Source: Hypericum androsaemum
Lineage: Eukaryota; Streptophyta; Magnoliopsida; Malpighiales; Hypericaceae
Reading direction: 5' to 3'
Length of the DNA stretch: 64,000 nt
Assembly: GCA_963995505.1 (NCBI GenBank)
Contig: OZ023182.1
Coordinates: 4,518,707 to 4,582,706, forward strand
In this document: piece after piece, positions 12,246-25,154 of the stretch
How positions within the stretch are numbered: the stretch's first letter is position 1
Layout of the letters: each line of letters opens with the position of its first letter
The notes under the pieces: generated by a model
Databases searched by the model: none
What the model was told of the DNA's origin: nothing
What the model saw: the letters and a program-made list of their open reading frames with translations, nothing else
Translations under genes and position numbers: made by a program

Positions 12246-13356
12246 AAAAAAAACTCGTATTTTCCCACTTCATCTTCTTCCTCTAACTTTTAACTAAAAC
12301 TAAAACCCAATCACAAATCCTAACTTTTTTTTAGTGAAAATCAAAATTAATTAGAGAAAATTAAGATTTCGTTTAACGAGCTATTATCACGATCCTCATT
12401 CAAGAAACCGTAGTAGTCCGAGATGACGTCGTATTTGTCTTCGTCTTCGTCGCTACCGAGCTTCCAACCATCATCACTGACCCAAAGCTCAAAACCCCAC
12501 TCTTCTCCACATGTGGGCTCTTCCGCCACTGCCCCCAAACTATCCTCAGCCCCACCGCCACCAACCCACCACCCTTCCCACTCTCCACCTCTCCTCCTCC
12601 TCCGTCCCCGCCCCCGCCTCCACCTCCTAGAGCTTCACCCAGTGGCGGTTCCCCCTCGCCAACTCCCCCATCCATCCACCTAACCCAACTGTAACCCTTG
12701 CCCATGATAGTGAATCGCTAGGATGGTCACCTCTCGTCGACCGCTCGTCGTCTATGTTGATCGTCGCGTGTGGGCTGCTGGTCACCGTCGTTATCACCCC
12801 TCTATCATGATGTCGCGCCTTGGTCCCTCTCCTGGAGCTCGACGTCCTCGATTTGGTCCACGTTCATTCATTCATTGTCTTGAGTGAGAGATCTTTTAAC
12901 GACATGGCCTTCGTTGTCTTGGGGCCGAGTCTGTTTATGGTCGCGAGGAGCTGCCTCTCGATCCCGAACTTCTCAAGCTTCAGCGCATTGGGGGACGCGA
13001 TGACGGCGTTGATCTTCGGCTTGGCGATGTTGGATGGGGCAGGGTCATGTCAAGGGTGAAGAAAGAGGAGTCCGACGGGGCGAGCAGGGTTAGGATTTCA
13101 AGCGAGAGGGTGTCGAAGATGAGGTCCGAGGTGGCGATGGAGTTGTCAGAGATCTGGGACGGTAGCTGGTGGAGGCAAGGACTTGGTACAGAGAACTAGG
13201 AAAAAAAGAATATGAACTTGGTACAGAGAACATGAACTTTGATTTTGATTGATTGAAGAAATTTGATTAAGCTTTCATTTTTATCTAAATCTTTTGTTTG
13301 GAGGTTGAAGATAAATTGGGGAAGAAGGTGAAAAGAGAGATGACTTTTTATTTTTA
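12246..13356. other. Interior of TIR element 1, possibly captured coding fragments
   Basis: GC-rich compared with the flanks. At 12430-12680 all plus-strand frames are proline/serine-rich. At 12800-13190 the minus strand keeps coding-like composition without a long intact frame. I do not recognise the source genes. It may be transduplicated host sequence, as in Pack-type elements, and could equally be ordinary element filler. Confidence 0.35.
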
Positions 13357-13538
13357 AGTGGGAGGGGCATTTTAGTCTTTTCAAGTGAGGGTTCGCCGGA
13401 GAATATGGAATATTCCGGTACCAGGGACCCGAGAGTCTATTATCATCAAAACTTAGGGACGGGACAATCATTTTCCAAAATCCAGGGACCCTAGGGGGAG
13501 GCTGACCAAAGTACAGGAATGTAAGGATAATTTGCCCT

Positions 13539-13545
13539 ATTTAAT
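13539..13545. repeat. Target-site duplication, right copy (TIR element 1)
   Basis: ATTTAAT directly follows the right terminus (TAATTTGCCCT) and is identical to 8266-8272. Confidence 0.75.
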
Positions 13546-15698
13546 ATTAATATATTTTTCAAGTTATCAATTTCGATTTTTTTAAATTAATTTAGAAATA
13601 TTTTATCATTATTTCATCTAAGCTGTTGTCGGATGATTCTTGCTATTTTCATTAGAGGTGAAAAATATATTATCTTGTCAACATATATTGCGTTAACTCT
13701 TGCGATAATTTCTGGGAAATGGGATGCAAGTGTTGAATTATTGTGATACAGATCGCACCAACAAATTAAGCTACTTGGTATTTACTCAAAAGTGGCTACT
13801 AAAAAAAGCACGTGGAACCTGCTTAATAGGGCAACGGCATTTAATAAAATAAATAATCCACAACTAAGATATGAAAAAAAAACAGCCTCTATAAATGTAT
13901 ATTTCTCGCACATTTATTTGAACAACGTATGGAAAAATTTCTAATTTTCTAAAAAATAAAAAAGGTCAGTAAAATCTGCATTTTTTTTAGTTCTGTTTAA
14001 AAAGATTGTTGTTTAATGTTGTAACTCATTATATTCTCAAAATTTTAACTTAAAATTTCTAATTAAAATAGACACAATTTGGCATTTAATGATTGCGGCT
14101 TGGCGACTCAAAGACAACACCTAAAGCTAACCCAAACCTATCAACAAACGCATATCACATGGTTATTAGATTGTTCTATTTTAATCCACAAGTATTGAGT
14201 TTAAATTCTTAGTTTTCACAAAAAAAAAAGAGTTTAAATTCTTAGAAACATATCATTTTCAAATATTTATTGAAAATTTTACAAATTTTATTGTGCTCAA
14301 CATTGTATTACTGATCGGTTCAGTATGCGAGTGTTCTAACAAAACTAGTGAAAGCCTAAGCTAGCTCCCCGGTGGGCCTGGAATGACTGCTAGGGGCCAC
14401 CAGCATAGTTTAGACAATGTGAAAGGGGTCCTGTGATACAAATTTATAATATCATAAATTACATAGGGATGATTTTGAAATTTTATATTTAAATTATGTT
14501 ACACTGTTGAGCTGGCACCAAAATACCATTCTATGTTTCAAGTTGTAGTATTGTATACCGAATATTGCAACATTGTCTAACGCAGAAGTACTATTGTATG
14601 TTGTTTATTGCATCACTATATGTCCTTTGCTGTATCATCATATATTGCGTGTTCTACTGTTGTCAATTTTTTAGGTAAAATGTGGAAAATGCCCATGATT
14701 CCGTCTTAGTGAATTCTGATTAAACTACCAACTACATGGGGCGGGGACCACGCGTATGGGGCCAGGCCCAGGCCCATTAGAATATTCGAATATTCTGCTG
14801 CCACGTGTCAGCAGAAAAGCTCATCCCGATCCAATTCCCAGTCTAAGATCTTCGGAAGTTACGTGGCAATGACTCATCGGCTTCTCTTACCTTCCCGGAA
14901 GAAAAGGGACAGCTCCATGTTCAGACACACGTTGTAATAAAGAGATAGTAGGGTTCAAAGTTTGACTCGGAAATTGACCCAAATATTTATCAGATATGGG
15001 GCTTCCTATTAAAAAATAAAAGAAATGAGCATTATCTGCAACGGTTTCCTAGATGTGTTGAAATATCTCGTACGTTTTTTTGATAAGTAAAATTTTATAT
15101 AACATCAATATGATAACAAAATAAGAATATTGGACTATATAAACTTTATATTCCAAATTCGTATAATTACTAACATATATGCCTAATTAGGGTCTAATTG
15201 TCAAATTTTGTTATTTGATCTTTTTCATCCCATAGATAAAATAATTTATTCATCGTATTCATTGTTTTCTTGTCTTTTTTATCTCCGGGGCCGTGTCTCG
15301 TAATAAAATTTTCCATGATCAATATCCCATACTAATGAATATAAGATTGCAGAGTTGCGGTGTCATTAAAAACATCCCGTCATAAAATTTAATAGGAAAA
15401 ATTTCACGACGCGGAAAAGAGCGTCGAGCGTTCATGTGCTACCAATACATTCTGCAACGGTTTCTTCTACCTCTATTTTTCTGTTACCACTTATCACCGC
15501 CAAACGTAATAAAATTTTAAAAATTTAATATATCAAGCCATATATGGAAAAACAATTGTAATTTTTTTTTCACTTTTAGAAGTGACATATCTGGAATCGA
15601 ATGACTCGTGAAAAAAGAACGATTGAGTCCCATAACAGGGAACCAATTAATTAATTAATTAATTAATCGGTATCGAAAAACATAAATATAAAAATAGT
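13546..15698. other. AT-rich spacer downstream of the GH9 gene
   Basis: No gene supported. Contains homopolymer tracts, a perfect G-box (CACGTG) within GCCACGTGTC near 14800, and an (ATTA)n run at about 15646-15665. The end nearest 15698 should hold the GH9 3' UTR. Confidence 0.4.
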
Positions 15699-18293
15699 CT
15701 AAGTAGCACCGGAAGCTAGCTTAGCCAATGGGCCTACGGCCAGGGTATTAATATAGGTGCAAGGCTCGGTCCCGACGGAGGCCCATCGGAGGTCCGAGAA
15801 GTAGTCGAGGCGGTCCGGCCCACCGACGATGGCTCCGGTGAGCTCATTGACGTTGGGCTGGTTCTTGTTGTACCACATCACGAAGCTCATCGGGCAGCTG
15901 GTTGACTCCGGGGCGGTCGCCGGCACCGAGGCCCCTCTGTGATGGGCCTGCTTTGGTGAGTTATTCCCGAACCCCACCATGTACGACCTCTGCAGCGGGT
16001 TGTTCCCCAACAAGTAATCGATCTGCACATCGGTCATTTCGTTAAGATCACGTCGTTTTGTTGTTTGTGTCGGAAAATATCATGTTGAAATTGGTGAATT
16101 ATTCGCTCAATTTATTCGTGTGAAAAATTAAAATATTTTAGAATTTTAAGATATTTTGTTTACAAAAATGTGGGAAGTCATTTTTTCCGAGAATATTTTT
16201 AGACAGGACAAAAGATTGGGTGGGATTGGAAAATGGAACCAGATCGAATGGTTTAGTGTCAAAGATATTACTTATCTAGTAGTATTTGTTGTTAGATAGT
16301 TAGATATATTTTGATCATTTTTAGGCGATGTCTATTACTTAACGGCACTACTGACGTATGGCACTCGTGCACAAATGATGTAACATTTTGATGGGTCAGT
16401 GACTTGTACCTGTTGCTTAGCAAAACTCATGAGATCGGATGGGCCAAATTGTTGGTTTCCACAGGTGACCTTTTGGTTGAACTTGGCGAGAATGTCGCTG
16501 TAGACGCTAAGCAACAAAGCTGCACCGGTGACGTATTGGGTGTTGGCTCCATCTCTCAGGTGAATCATTCCACCTGATGAATTCCAATTAAATCATGTCA
16601 GAGAGGATAAAATGTTTATATTACGTAAAAGAGTATAATATATAATTAATAATAATATTAATGTGGAAGAGAGAGAGAGGGTGAAACCTGGAGTAAGATA
16701 AATCTGATGGTAAGGACTATTAGGAAGATTAGAGCATACGTAGCTATCAGCCGCATTCTTGTAAGTAGCCAGTTCCTTGTTTCCCTCGAAAAACATCTGC
16801 GATTAGGACAAGCGTCCGCTCTTAATTAGCTTATAACATCGACCCCGATTTTATTGCACGTTGGCGAGTGAGTTTTAACGGAGTGTTGATAGAGAGAGAT
16901 TTGCGAACCTCGGACAGGATTACTTGAGCTCCAGCGTATTTAAGGTCCCAGCTAAACTCGGCAACGACGCCGTTAATGGCTTCTTCCTCGATAAACTGCA
17001 TGTAAACGGGCCTCTTTGTGGCTTTGTACAACCAAGTTGCTGCCCACAGAAGTTCATCCTGCGAATTTTCAAGTATTCAAATTTTTTGCTCATTTAAAAA
17101 ATTTATATCCCTCCAACAATTAATTAATTAATTTCTCACATTAAATTTTCATGTAAATGTGCAAAAATTTATCGTGAGACAACAAAGAAAAATAATGTGA
17201 GAGTGGCATGCATTTACATTGTAGCCGGAGAAGGAGCAATAGAAAGGGCATTCGCCATCGTACGTTCCTTTGTGAGATTTGGCGAATTGGAACAGCTGAA
17301 AACACAATTAAGTTGGTAAATTAGCTACATAATTGTATGTTCATTTATAACATCATGAACATCATGCCGTGCTCAATTTTAGATTAGTCATTCTCGTATT
17401 TTACCAGCTTGGCTTTGTTGAGGAGTCGACGGGCATAGGTACGATTCACAGGCCTGAAGACTATGGAGGCAGCAGCCATAGCGGCTGCTGTCTCCGCAGC
17501 TATCTCCGATCCGGGCTGGTTTTCGTCGATCTCCAACACAGTTCTAGGTGTTTGCATTATCTCAGGCCTAACCCAACATTCGTGATCCTTGTTCGGGTCA
17601 CCCACCTTCACATTTATATATAAGGTAATCACTTATATGTTTTCAACATAGAGAAATTTTTTATGTCAGATTATATTGAGATCAATATGTTATCTATATA
17701 ATTAGTTACCTGGACGTACAAACGGTTCTTTCTAGAGCTGGCCTTGAGGAGATAGTCGGTGCCCCATTTGATGCCTGCACGGGCATTCTCCATCTCGCCG
17801 GCGGCTTCTATCTCCCTATGATATTGTAGAGTTGACCATGCAAGGGTGGTGACCGTAAAAGCCAACGGCAGCCCGTATTTTACATTGTCCCCCGCGTCAT
17901 AGTATCCTCCGACGAGGTCCACCTAACAAAATTCGACTTCAATGTTACTACAATTATATAATATCCCCGTAAATTTTTTGATTAAAGTTCAATGACGATT
18001 GCATGCGGAATATAAGAAATATTTAGTTCGACTATTAAGAATGCAGATGCAATAAAATTCGATAAACTCACGTTGGCTTCTTTACCATCGTCAAGGCCGG
18101 AATCCCCTCTCCAGGCCAGCCTATTGTTCGGCGGGAGCTTACCCGATCTTTGTGCCTCGAGGAATATAAGGGACCTCGTTAGAGCCCCTTTGTAATCAAA
18201 ATCGCCATTAACGCCCACCGTAAATCCCTGGAATATAGCTGACCACGCTATTAAGATGGCCGCAGCCGATAATTCCATTTTGAATTTCCCCAT
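15699..18293 (-). CDS. GH9 endo-1,4-beta-glucanase (cellulase), secreted class B type
   Basis: Eight exons, minus strand: 18293-18072, 17922-17710, 17605-17405, 17295-17218, 17058-16909, 16796-16688, 16573-16410, 16022-15699; all phases agree (486 residues). The product should be secreted and hydrolyse beta-1,4-glucan in the cell wall. It begins with a hydrophobic signal peptide (residues about 6-29). Next come the GH9 start [32 protein letters not shown] and the catalytic DAGDN motif ([15 protein letters not shown]). The histidine signature HHRGAS and [11 protein letters not shown], with the downstream acid residue in TEPCTY, are in the last exon. It ends without a CBM49 module or membrane anchor, so it is class B. 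One oddity: the usual Asn-Tyr after the DxR motif is replaced (RWASVGTEP). Start: the first Met; a Met five codons later is an alternative. Confidence 0.95.
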
Positions 18294-18959
18294 TGATCAG
18301 AGATTATCAAATAAAAAAAAGGGGAAATTAAACGAAGGAACTTCAAGAACAAAACTCCAATAAAGAAAAGAGAAGAAAAGAAAATCCAATTGTTTGGAAT
18401 GGAAGTAATTGGAGCTAGGAATTTATTTATTGCATGTCATTTTGGTGTCTCAAAGTTGTTCCTAATATTTCCATTACCACCAAATTAAGTGCTGTTTGGT
18501 CTCAGCTGATTTACTTTGGGCTTTTTTCTTAATTTGGTGTCTGGTTTTGTGGGATTACATTTGTTTGGGAGATTTTAGTTTGTGATGGGTGGTTGGTGGT
18601 GTTGATGTTCTATAAATGGCGGGTAAGTAATGATTAGTTTAGACATTTGTTAATAGAGATGGGAGGAGGGTAAGGCGGGTTCACGATTTCAAGTGTAGTC
18701 AAAATTGGATGGTGATCTAAGTAGTAACAAATTTAGATTTATGGGTTTAAACCTAATGAATGAAAAATAAGATATTAGGAAAATCTAGCTCTTGACTATG
18801 AATATTATAAGTAAAAAGCGGTTGGTCGAGGGAAAATACTCACTAGTCTATATATAGTGTTCGTCGTGTTTGTTTGTTTTTCTTTCTAAAATTTGTGTAA
18901 CTTAATAACGAAACAACTAGTAGGTCTGAAATATATATATTTTTTCTAATTACAGTATT
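18294..18959. other. GH9 promoter region / spacer up to the copia element
   Basis: AT-rich upstream region of the GH9 gene. No other gene or element is seen. It ends at the ATATC target duplication of the copia element. Confidence 0.4.
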
Positions 18960-18964
18960 ATATC
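18960..18964. repeat. Copia target-site duplication, left
   Basis: ATATC next to the LTR terminus TGACGG; matches 27597-27601. Confidence 0.85.
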
Positions 18965-19699
18965 TGACGGTTTTGACGCGTAATTAACGAGTAATTACGT
19001 GTTAAACCCGTTTAATTAACAAACTAATTCGTTAATAATAAATCACTTACTTGTTGAAGTAAGAGGTCCACAGGCTCGGGTCCACAACTTCTTCGTGCTG
19101 GTCGAATTACGATCACGTTCGAACGGATCCGTAATCGATTTTCACGAGATTTCCTTTAATCGAAAATCTGATTAAAATTCTGGAACTGATCCGGAATTTT
19201 TCTTTTGTATTGAGTGGTTGTGGGAAAAGTTATAAATTGGTCCAGCCAGATTTCTCCTTTTATAGGGAAATTCGGACAGCCACACATCCGCCACGTGGCA
19301 CGCCATGGGTCGCCACATGCCACATGTCCGCCACGTGGCAAAGCTACCTCATAGCTTCGCCGCGTGGCACATGCTTATTCCCCAGATACCGTCATTGCTT
19401 TTCGCCGCGTGGCGCCACGTGGCACTCCACGTGGTGTTTGGTCCACATGTCCGCCACATGGCACGCCGCATGGCAAGGCTACGCCTAGCTTTGCCATGTG
19501 GCACCACGTGGCGCAATGTGGACGTGCCACGTGGGCTGCCACATGTGGCGTCAGCGCCACGTCACGCTGACGTGGCGCTTGCGTAGCTTGGGCCGGTCAA
19601 CGCGGGTTGACCGGCCCATCCAACCCAACTTTTTGGGCCTAATGGGCCCGGGCCCAATTAGGCACAATAATAATTGCCTATTGGGCCCAAGGTCCAACA
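18965..19699 (-). repeat. Copia 3' LTR
   Basis: 735 bp, TG...CA termini in plus-strand view. It shares most of its sequence with 26887-27596, with substitutions and small indels. It has six CACGTG hexamers in the U3 array, where the other copy has nine. The TATA-containing segment TTTTATAGGG is at about 19258-19267. Confidence 0.95.
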
Positions 19700-19712
19700 T
19701 CTCCCACTCAAT
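19700..19712 (-). other. Polypurine tract
   Basis: On the minus strand TTGAGTGGGAGA directly precedes the TGTTGG end of the 3' LTR. This is the typical copia PPT for plus-strand priming. Confidence 0.8.
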
Positions 19713-20642
19713 TATTATTGACCTTGATCAACAGTTATCAGATTTCTTTAAAGGATTTCGTGCGACCAGCACACGTCGAGTATGTTAAGCCAAATTCAAG
19801 AGCACAGACACTCAGGCTACTTGAATAGTAGCATCTCGACAACCTTCTTGTATAATGTATGCTATTACCCCAGGACTCATGTCACATTCCATTGTTCACA
19901 TCAGTGATTTCAAACAATTATATTCGGGTTCACTATTGTACTTTTCAATACAATTGGTGCACTTAAACCACGAAACTCAGAATGTGATGAACAGAGTTCC
20001 TCCTCCCTTAACTATATTCCTTTCATAATGATACAGCCTGCTTTTCTGGTCAGCCATGCCAGGTCGAATCGCTATGCCATAACCTTTTCATGAACTTTCT
20101 AAGCTAGCAGCACTGGATCATACTTCCAGAATACGTTTAGGATCTTAAGGGTAGGTTTCGGGAATCACAATTCTCGAAAATTGGTCTCACACCAGGGATT
20201 GTGAAATCACTCAACATTTTCATCCCATCTAGTGGTCGAGTAGCACACATGATACTGATCACGTGTTACGATGTACTTTCCTTTTTCAAGGAACACATGT
20301 CATTTAACACCATACTAGAGTATCAGCCTTAGCTTAACTCTAGGCTAATAGGACAGACAGTATGATAAGTTCCACTTATATCTTATCATATGGATTGTAG
20401 AAAATCCAAATGCAGCAACTTATTCCTGCATCCCATAAGGAAACTTGCTCTTAAGCAAGATGGCATTCCGCCATAGGACATGCACTTATGAATGTCCAAT
20501 AACTGCCTCATCTCAGCCAGGAATCAACTTCTTAACTCCCACTGAGGTAAACACCCGTGTGAGTGGGATACTTCTTTGTCCGACATGTTTCACATTTAAC
20601 TCATATTGCCAAACAAAAATCCCTTTATTCCAACTAATTGGA

Positions 20643-23600
20643 TTACAAATGAAACCGTCGTAAACCCAGTGACTTGACATGTTTCTCGAACACTTCTCGA
20701 GGTAATGCTTTAGTCATTGGATCTGCGGCCATATCTCGTGTAGATATGTGTTTCATACACAGTTCTTTATATTTTATTAAATTTCTCACAAAGTGAAATT
20801 TAATATCTATATGCTTAGCTCTGCTATGGAATCTAGGATCCTTAGCATATGCTATAGCTGCCTAGTTGTCGCAGAATAGACTCACTGGCTCCGTCGAGTT
20901 GATAAGGGAGATATGGCTTAAGAATCTCTTCAACCATACCGCTTCTTGTGCAGCATGAGCTGAAGCTACATATTCTGCTTCCATTGTTGACAGGGATACA
21001 CATGTTTGCTTCTTACTGCTCCATGAGACAGCACCCTCGCTCAACAAGAAAACAAATCCAGATGTAGACTTTTTCTTATCCACATCACCTCCCCAATCAG
21101 CATCAGTATAGCCACTCATTATCAGGTCACGGCCTTGATAGCACAAGGAGTATTCTGCAGTAGTATTCAAATATTTCAAAATTCCTTTGACAGCCTTCCA
21201 GTGAGCACTGCCTGGATCAGACTGATATCTGCTTGCTATCCCAAGAGCATAGCAAATGTCAGGTCTAGTACACAACATTGCGTACATCAGGCATCCAACT
21301 GCATTGGCATAAGGAATCTTCTCCATGTCCCTACGTTGTTTAGCTATTTTTGGGCACATGTCCTTACACAAATTATGACCTTTAACCAATGGGACATACT
21401 TTGGGTTACTGTGATCACAATTGAAACGTTCTACTACTTTGTGAATATATGTCTCTTGTGAAAGTGACACTATTTTTTTCGAACGATTCCTCGAAATCTT
21501 AACTCCGAGTATGTAATCCGCTTTACCCATGTCTTTCATTTCAAAGTTGGAAGATAACCAATCTTTGTTTTTAGCTGGAAATCCCATGTCATTTCCAGCT
21601 AAAAGTATGTCATCAACATACAAGGTGATGATAACAAACTTCTTTCCAGATCGCTTAACATACACACAGTGATCTTCGTCTATCATTATAAAATCATGCT
21701 GCATGATCATATTAGGAAAGCGAATATACCACTGTCTAGACGACTGCTTAAGGCCATAAATTGATCTATTCAATTTGTAAACTTTGTGTTCGCAGCCTTT
21801 TTGAATGTAGCCCTCAGGCTGAATCATATAGATTTCTTCATCCAATTCTCCGTGGAGAAAAGCAGTCTTTACATCCATTTGATGTAATTCTAGATTCATA
21901 TTAGCAACCATAGCTAAAATGACCCTAATTGACGTAAATCTAACAACAGGTGCAAAAGTCTCCTCATAGTCTATCCCAGCCTGTTGTTTAAATCCTTGGG
22001 CAACCAAACGCGCTTTGTATCTTTCGATACTGCCATCTGCATTGCGCTTGATTTTGAGAATCCACTTATTCCCAATTGCCCTACGCCCCTTAGGTAGGTC
22101 AACCAGATCCCAAACCTAGTTTTTGATCATAGAAGACATTTCTTCATCCATTGCATTCATCCATTCATCACGTTTTGGAGATGACAATGCTCCAGATATA
22201 TTTTTGGGTTCATCTTCATCCTGCAGGATGGCCAGAAGAATTTCACTTGGACCACCAAATTTCTTTAGTGATACCAAGAACGCATTAGCCTCGCCTTCGA
22301 TGTCAAATCGTCGGCGTGGTATGCTAGTTCTGCTAGACCTACGGTATTCCCGATTTTGATAAACATCTCTCATTTATTCATCATATCCAGGAATCGCACT
22401 CCCATTGGGTGGAAATACCGTACTCCCACTGGAATAAGGAATTACCTCCCTTTCAGGACTCCTATCACGACCTACCGGATCATTTTGAGTTGGAAAATCT
22501 CTATCTTCCTCCTCAATTCTCCCACTCGGAAGAAGTGATCCAGATGACTCTGGTTCATTTGTCTTATAAAGGGTAAGGTCACTACTAACCTCCCCCAACT
22601 TTGAAAATTCATTCTCCAAAAACGTGATATTGCGTGATTCAAATTCTGTTACATGTCCATTGTCCAGTTCACCCACGAACACGTACCCTTTAGATACCTC
22701 TGGGTATCTTATAAAGATATTTTTTCTACCTCTCGGTCATAATTTACCGAAAGTACTTGAGGTAGAATGGACATAGGACGCACACCCCCATAGCTTAAAA
22801 TAGGATAAATCGGGCTTCCGATCTGTCCACATTTCATAAGGAGTGGCTGTAACAGACTTAGAGGGTACACGGTTTAGAACGTATGCGGCAGTCAGGAGCG
22901 CATCTCCATAGAATGATATACGCAAACTTGCCTCTGCCATCATCGATCTAACCATATCAAGAAGGGTTCTATTCCTTCTTTCAGCAACTCCATTTTGCTG
23001 TGGTGTATAAGGAATGGACAACTGATGTTCAATTCCTTTTTCAATGCATAGAGCTTTGAACTCATCAGAAAGATATTCACGGCCACGATCAGTTCGTAAG
23101 GCCTTTATCTTTCTATCCTTCTGATTCTCAACAAAACTCATGTATGTCATGAAGCATTTTAAGGCTTCAGACTTGTGAGAAATCAGGTATATCAGACCAT
23201 ATCTAGTATAGTCGTCAATAAAGGTGATGAAGTAATATGCTCCATGCCTTGCCCTCACGTTCATTGGACCACATATGTCAGAATGGACTAATTGTAGTGG
23301 AAATTTGGCTCTAGCCCCAGTACCGAAAGGTTTTCTAGTACTTTTCCCTTCTAGACAGGATACGCAACTAGGTAATATAGATTTCTCTATATTGCCCAAC
23401 AGTCCTGCCTTAGCTAGACAGTTTAAACGATCCTGACCGATATGGCCAAGTCTAGAATGCCATAGTTTAATATCATCCTCTGATGAATTTGAACTAGTGA
23501 CAAAGGAAAAACTTTCAGAAGGATCAATATCCAAAATCAAAAAACCTTCCGATATATATCCAAGGCCAAAATAGGCATCATCCAAAAACAATCTAACGGT

Positions 23601-24785
23601 GTCGTTCTCAAATGACAACCGGAAACCTAAAGACATTAAGGCCGAAACTGAGATCAGGTTCCTTCATATGTCTGGAGCAAACAACACGTCATGTAAAAGA
23701 AGGGCACGACCACCACGAAGGTGTAATCTACAAGTGCCCAGGCCTTTCACATCCACGCACGAGTTGTTACCGACAAAAATGGTTTTTGCTCCAGCCGGCA
23801 ACCGCCTGTACTCAACGAACGAACCACGGTCTCTAGCTATATGGTCTGTCGCTCCTGAATCAATCACCCACACAGAATGTGATTCAGTTAGAAGGGTACA
23901 AGAGGATACATACAATTTACTCACACTTGAGTTCAGATGTACCTGCTTGGGCATTTTGCAATCTTTTGCAAAATGTCCCTTCTGTTGACAGTTAAAACAT
24001 TTCACTTTTGAAATGTTAAACCGCTTGTTCTTTTTAGCCTTGGAGCCATCCAACTTGGTTCCATGGCTTTCAGCCTTTGGAGCTTGTTTACACTTACCCT
24101 TCCCTTTACCTTTTTTCTTTTTCCCACCACTCCCAGTCGAACAAATCGAATGGGCTTCAGGGTGGGATTTCATAGCTAGGAGGCGATCTTCCTCCAGCTC
24201 AAGGTGTCTGGCAACATCATCAAATGTTACCAGATGATCGGAATGGGTAAGATTCATCTTCATCTGTTCCCAACTTGGTGGTAGAGAACGGATGACAGCT
24301 TGAATCTGCTGCTCGTTGCTGAGTAAGTGACCGGCCTCTGCCAGTTCACTGATCATATTGGACATCACTCTCAAGTGTTTCCTCATAGGAACCTCCGGAC
24401 GCTTTTTAAAGGTATCAAACCTTATGGTCAAAGCACGCAGCTTCGACACTGAAAGCTTTCCGAATTTCAGTTTGAGAGAATCCCATAACTCTTTCGCGTT
24501 GTCATGCACGCGAAATTGTCTGGTGATATCATCCATCATGGAACTCAACAAGATCAATCGAGCAGTAGTATTTTTTCTCTTCCAAATAACATAAGCTTCC
24601 TTATCTCGCTTATGTTGAGCAGTTGTGCCTTCTCCAGGCTCATCCATTATGACATGTATGTGCTCCAGAACCTCTTGTTCTTCAAGCACATATTGGATTT
24701 TCATACTCCAATTGTCATAGTTTTCACCGTTGAGTTTTAACTCACGGTTTAGCTCAGCAATGATGGATCTAGAAGCGACTGACAT
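20643..24785 (-). pseudogene. Copia gag-pol polyprotein with five in-frame stops
   Basis: One frame of 1380 codons with no frameshift. It starts MSVASRSIIAELNRELKLNG and shows: a UBN2-type gag; a CCHC knuckle (CFNCQQKGHFAKDC) at about 23963-24004; protease VIDSGATDH; the HSDICGPM start of integrase, then DDYTRYG and the PQQNGVAERRNR motif; reverse transcriptase with YGLKQSSRQWY and the catalytic YVDDILLAGND at about 21590-21622; and RNase H with DADWGGD and STMEAEY. In-frame stops lie at 23664, 22737, 22374, 22116 and 20862 (lower coordinate of each). Family comparison suggests most replaced Arg or Gln codons through single C-to-T changes. Coding sequence on both sides of each stop stays clearly alignable, so decay is moderate. 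Confidence 0.95.
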
Positions 24786-25154
24786 TTCTATAGGGATTTT
24801 TAATATAAGAACATATTATAAATTTGATTTGGCAATATGATTCAATTTACTAATCACTCATAACTTTTAACGATATGGAGTTCTTGATTAATCTCAAAAT
24901 TGAAGTGGGTCGCGGGCATGCTTCCCCTCACCATTCAAGTATTAATCTTAAACTTCAACCGTTTAAAGTTCATCGATAGTAAATTCAAGTGGAAGCAATT
25001 AAACAAACATCTTTATTTAATTACATGTTTGACACATGCATTTGTACATTCTGAGTGTGCTCACACATGCACAAAACCTCAGACAAGGTCACAACCTATT
25101 GTACAAAAGTCCCCCAAAAACAACATATGTATATGGGGACAGTTAAACATATAA

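Larger units (their letters stand above)
8273..13538. mobile_element. Long-TIR DNA transposon (non-autonomous), split by a LINE
   Basis: The two ends are long inverted repeats. The left arm starts AGGGCAAATTACCCTCAC and runs 8273-8366, then resumes at 12158 up to about 12245, giving about 180 bp once the LINE is removed. The right arm is about 13357-13538 and reads the same on the minus strand. Direct repeats ATTTAAT flank it at 8266-8272 and 13539-13545. The inner part (about 12245-13357) is GC-richer than its surroundings and coding-like, with proline- and serine-rich frames in its first part. No transposase is present. The layout fits a gene-fragment-carrying (Pack-type) element, but I could not name the captured source. 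A related element lies at 47646-49390. Confidence 0.8.

Noticed and set aside
12347..12705. Gly-rich minus-strand frame and Pro-rich plus-strand frame inside TIR element 1
   Set aside because: Composition-driven overlap with no recognisable domain. Reported only as possible captured filler.
19210..19788. Several overlapping open frames rich in His, Trp, Arg and Pro in both LTRs (also 27136-27655)
   Set aside because: They are open in all frames because of the GCCACGTGGC repeat array and are not conserved in length between the two LTRs.
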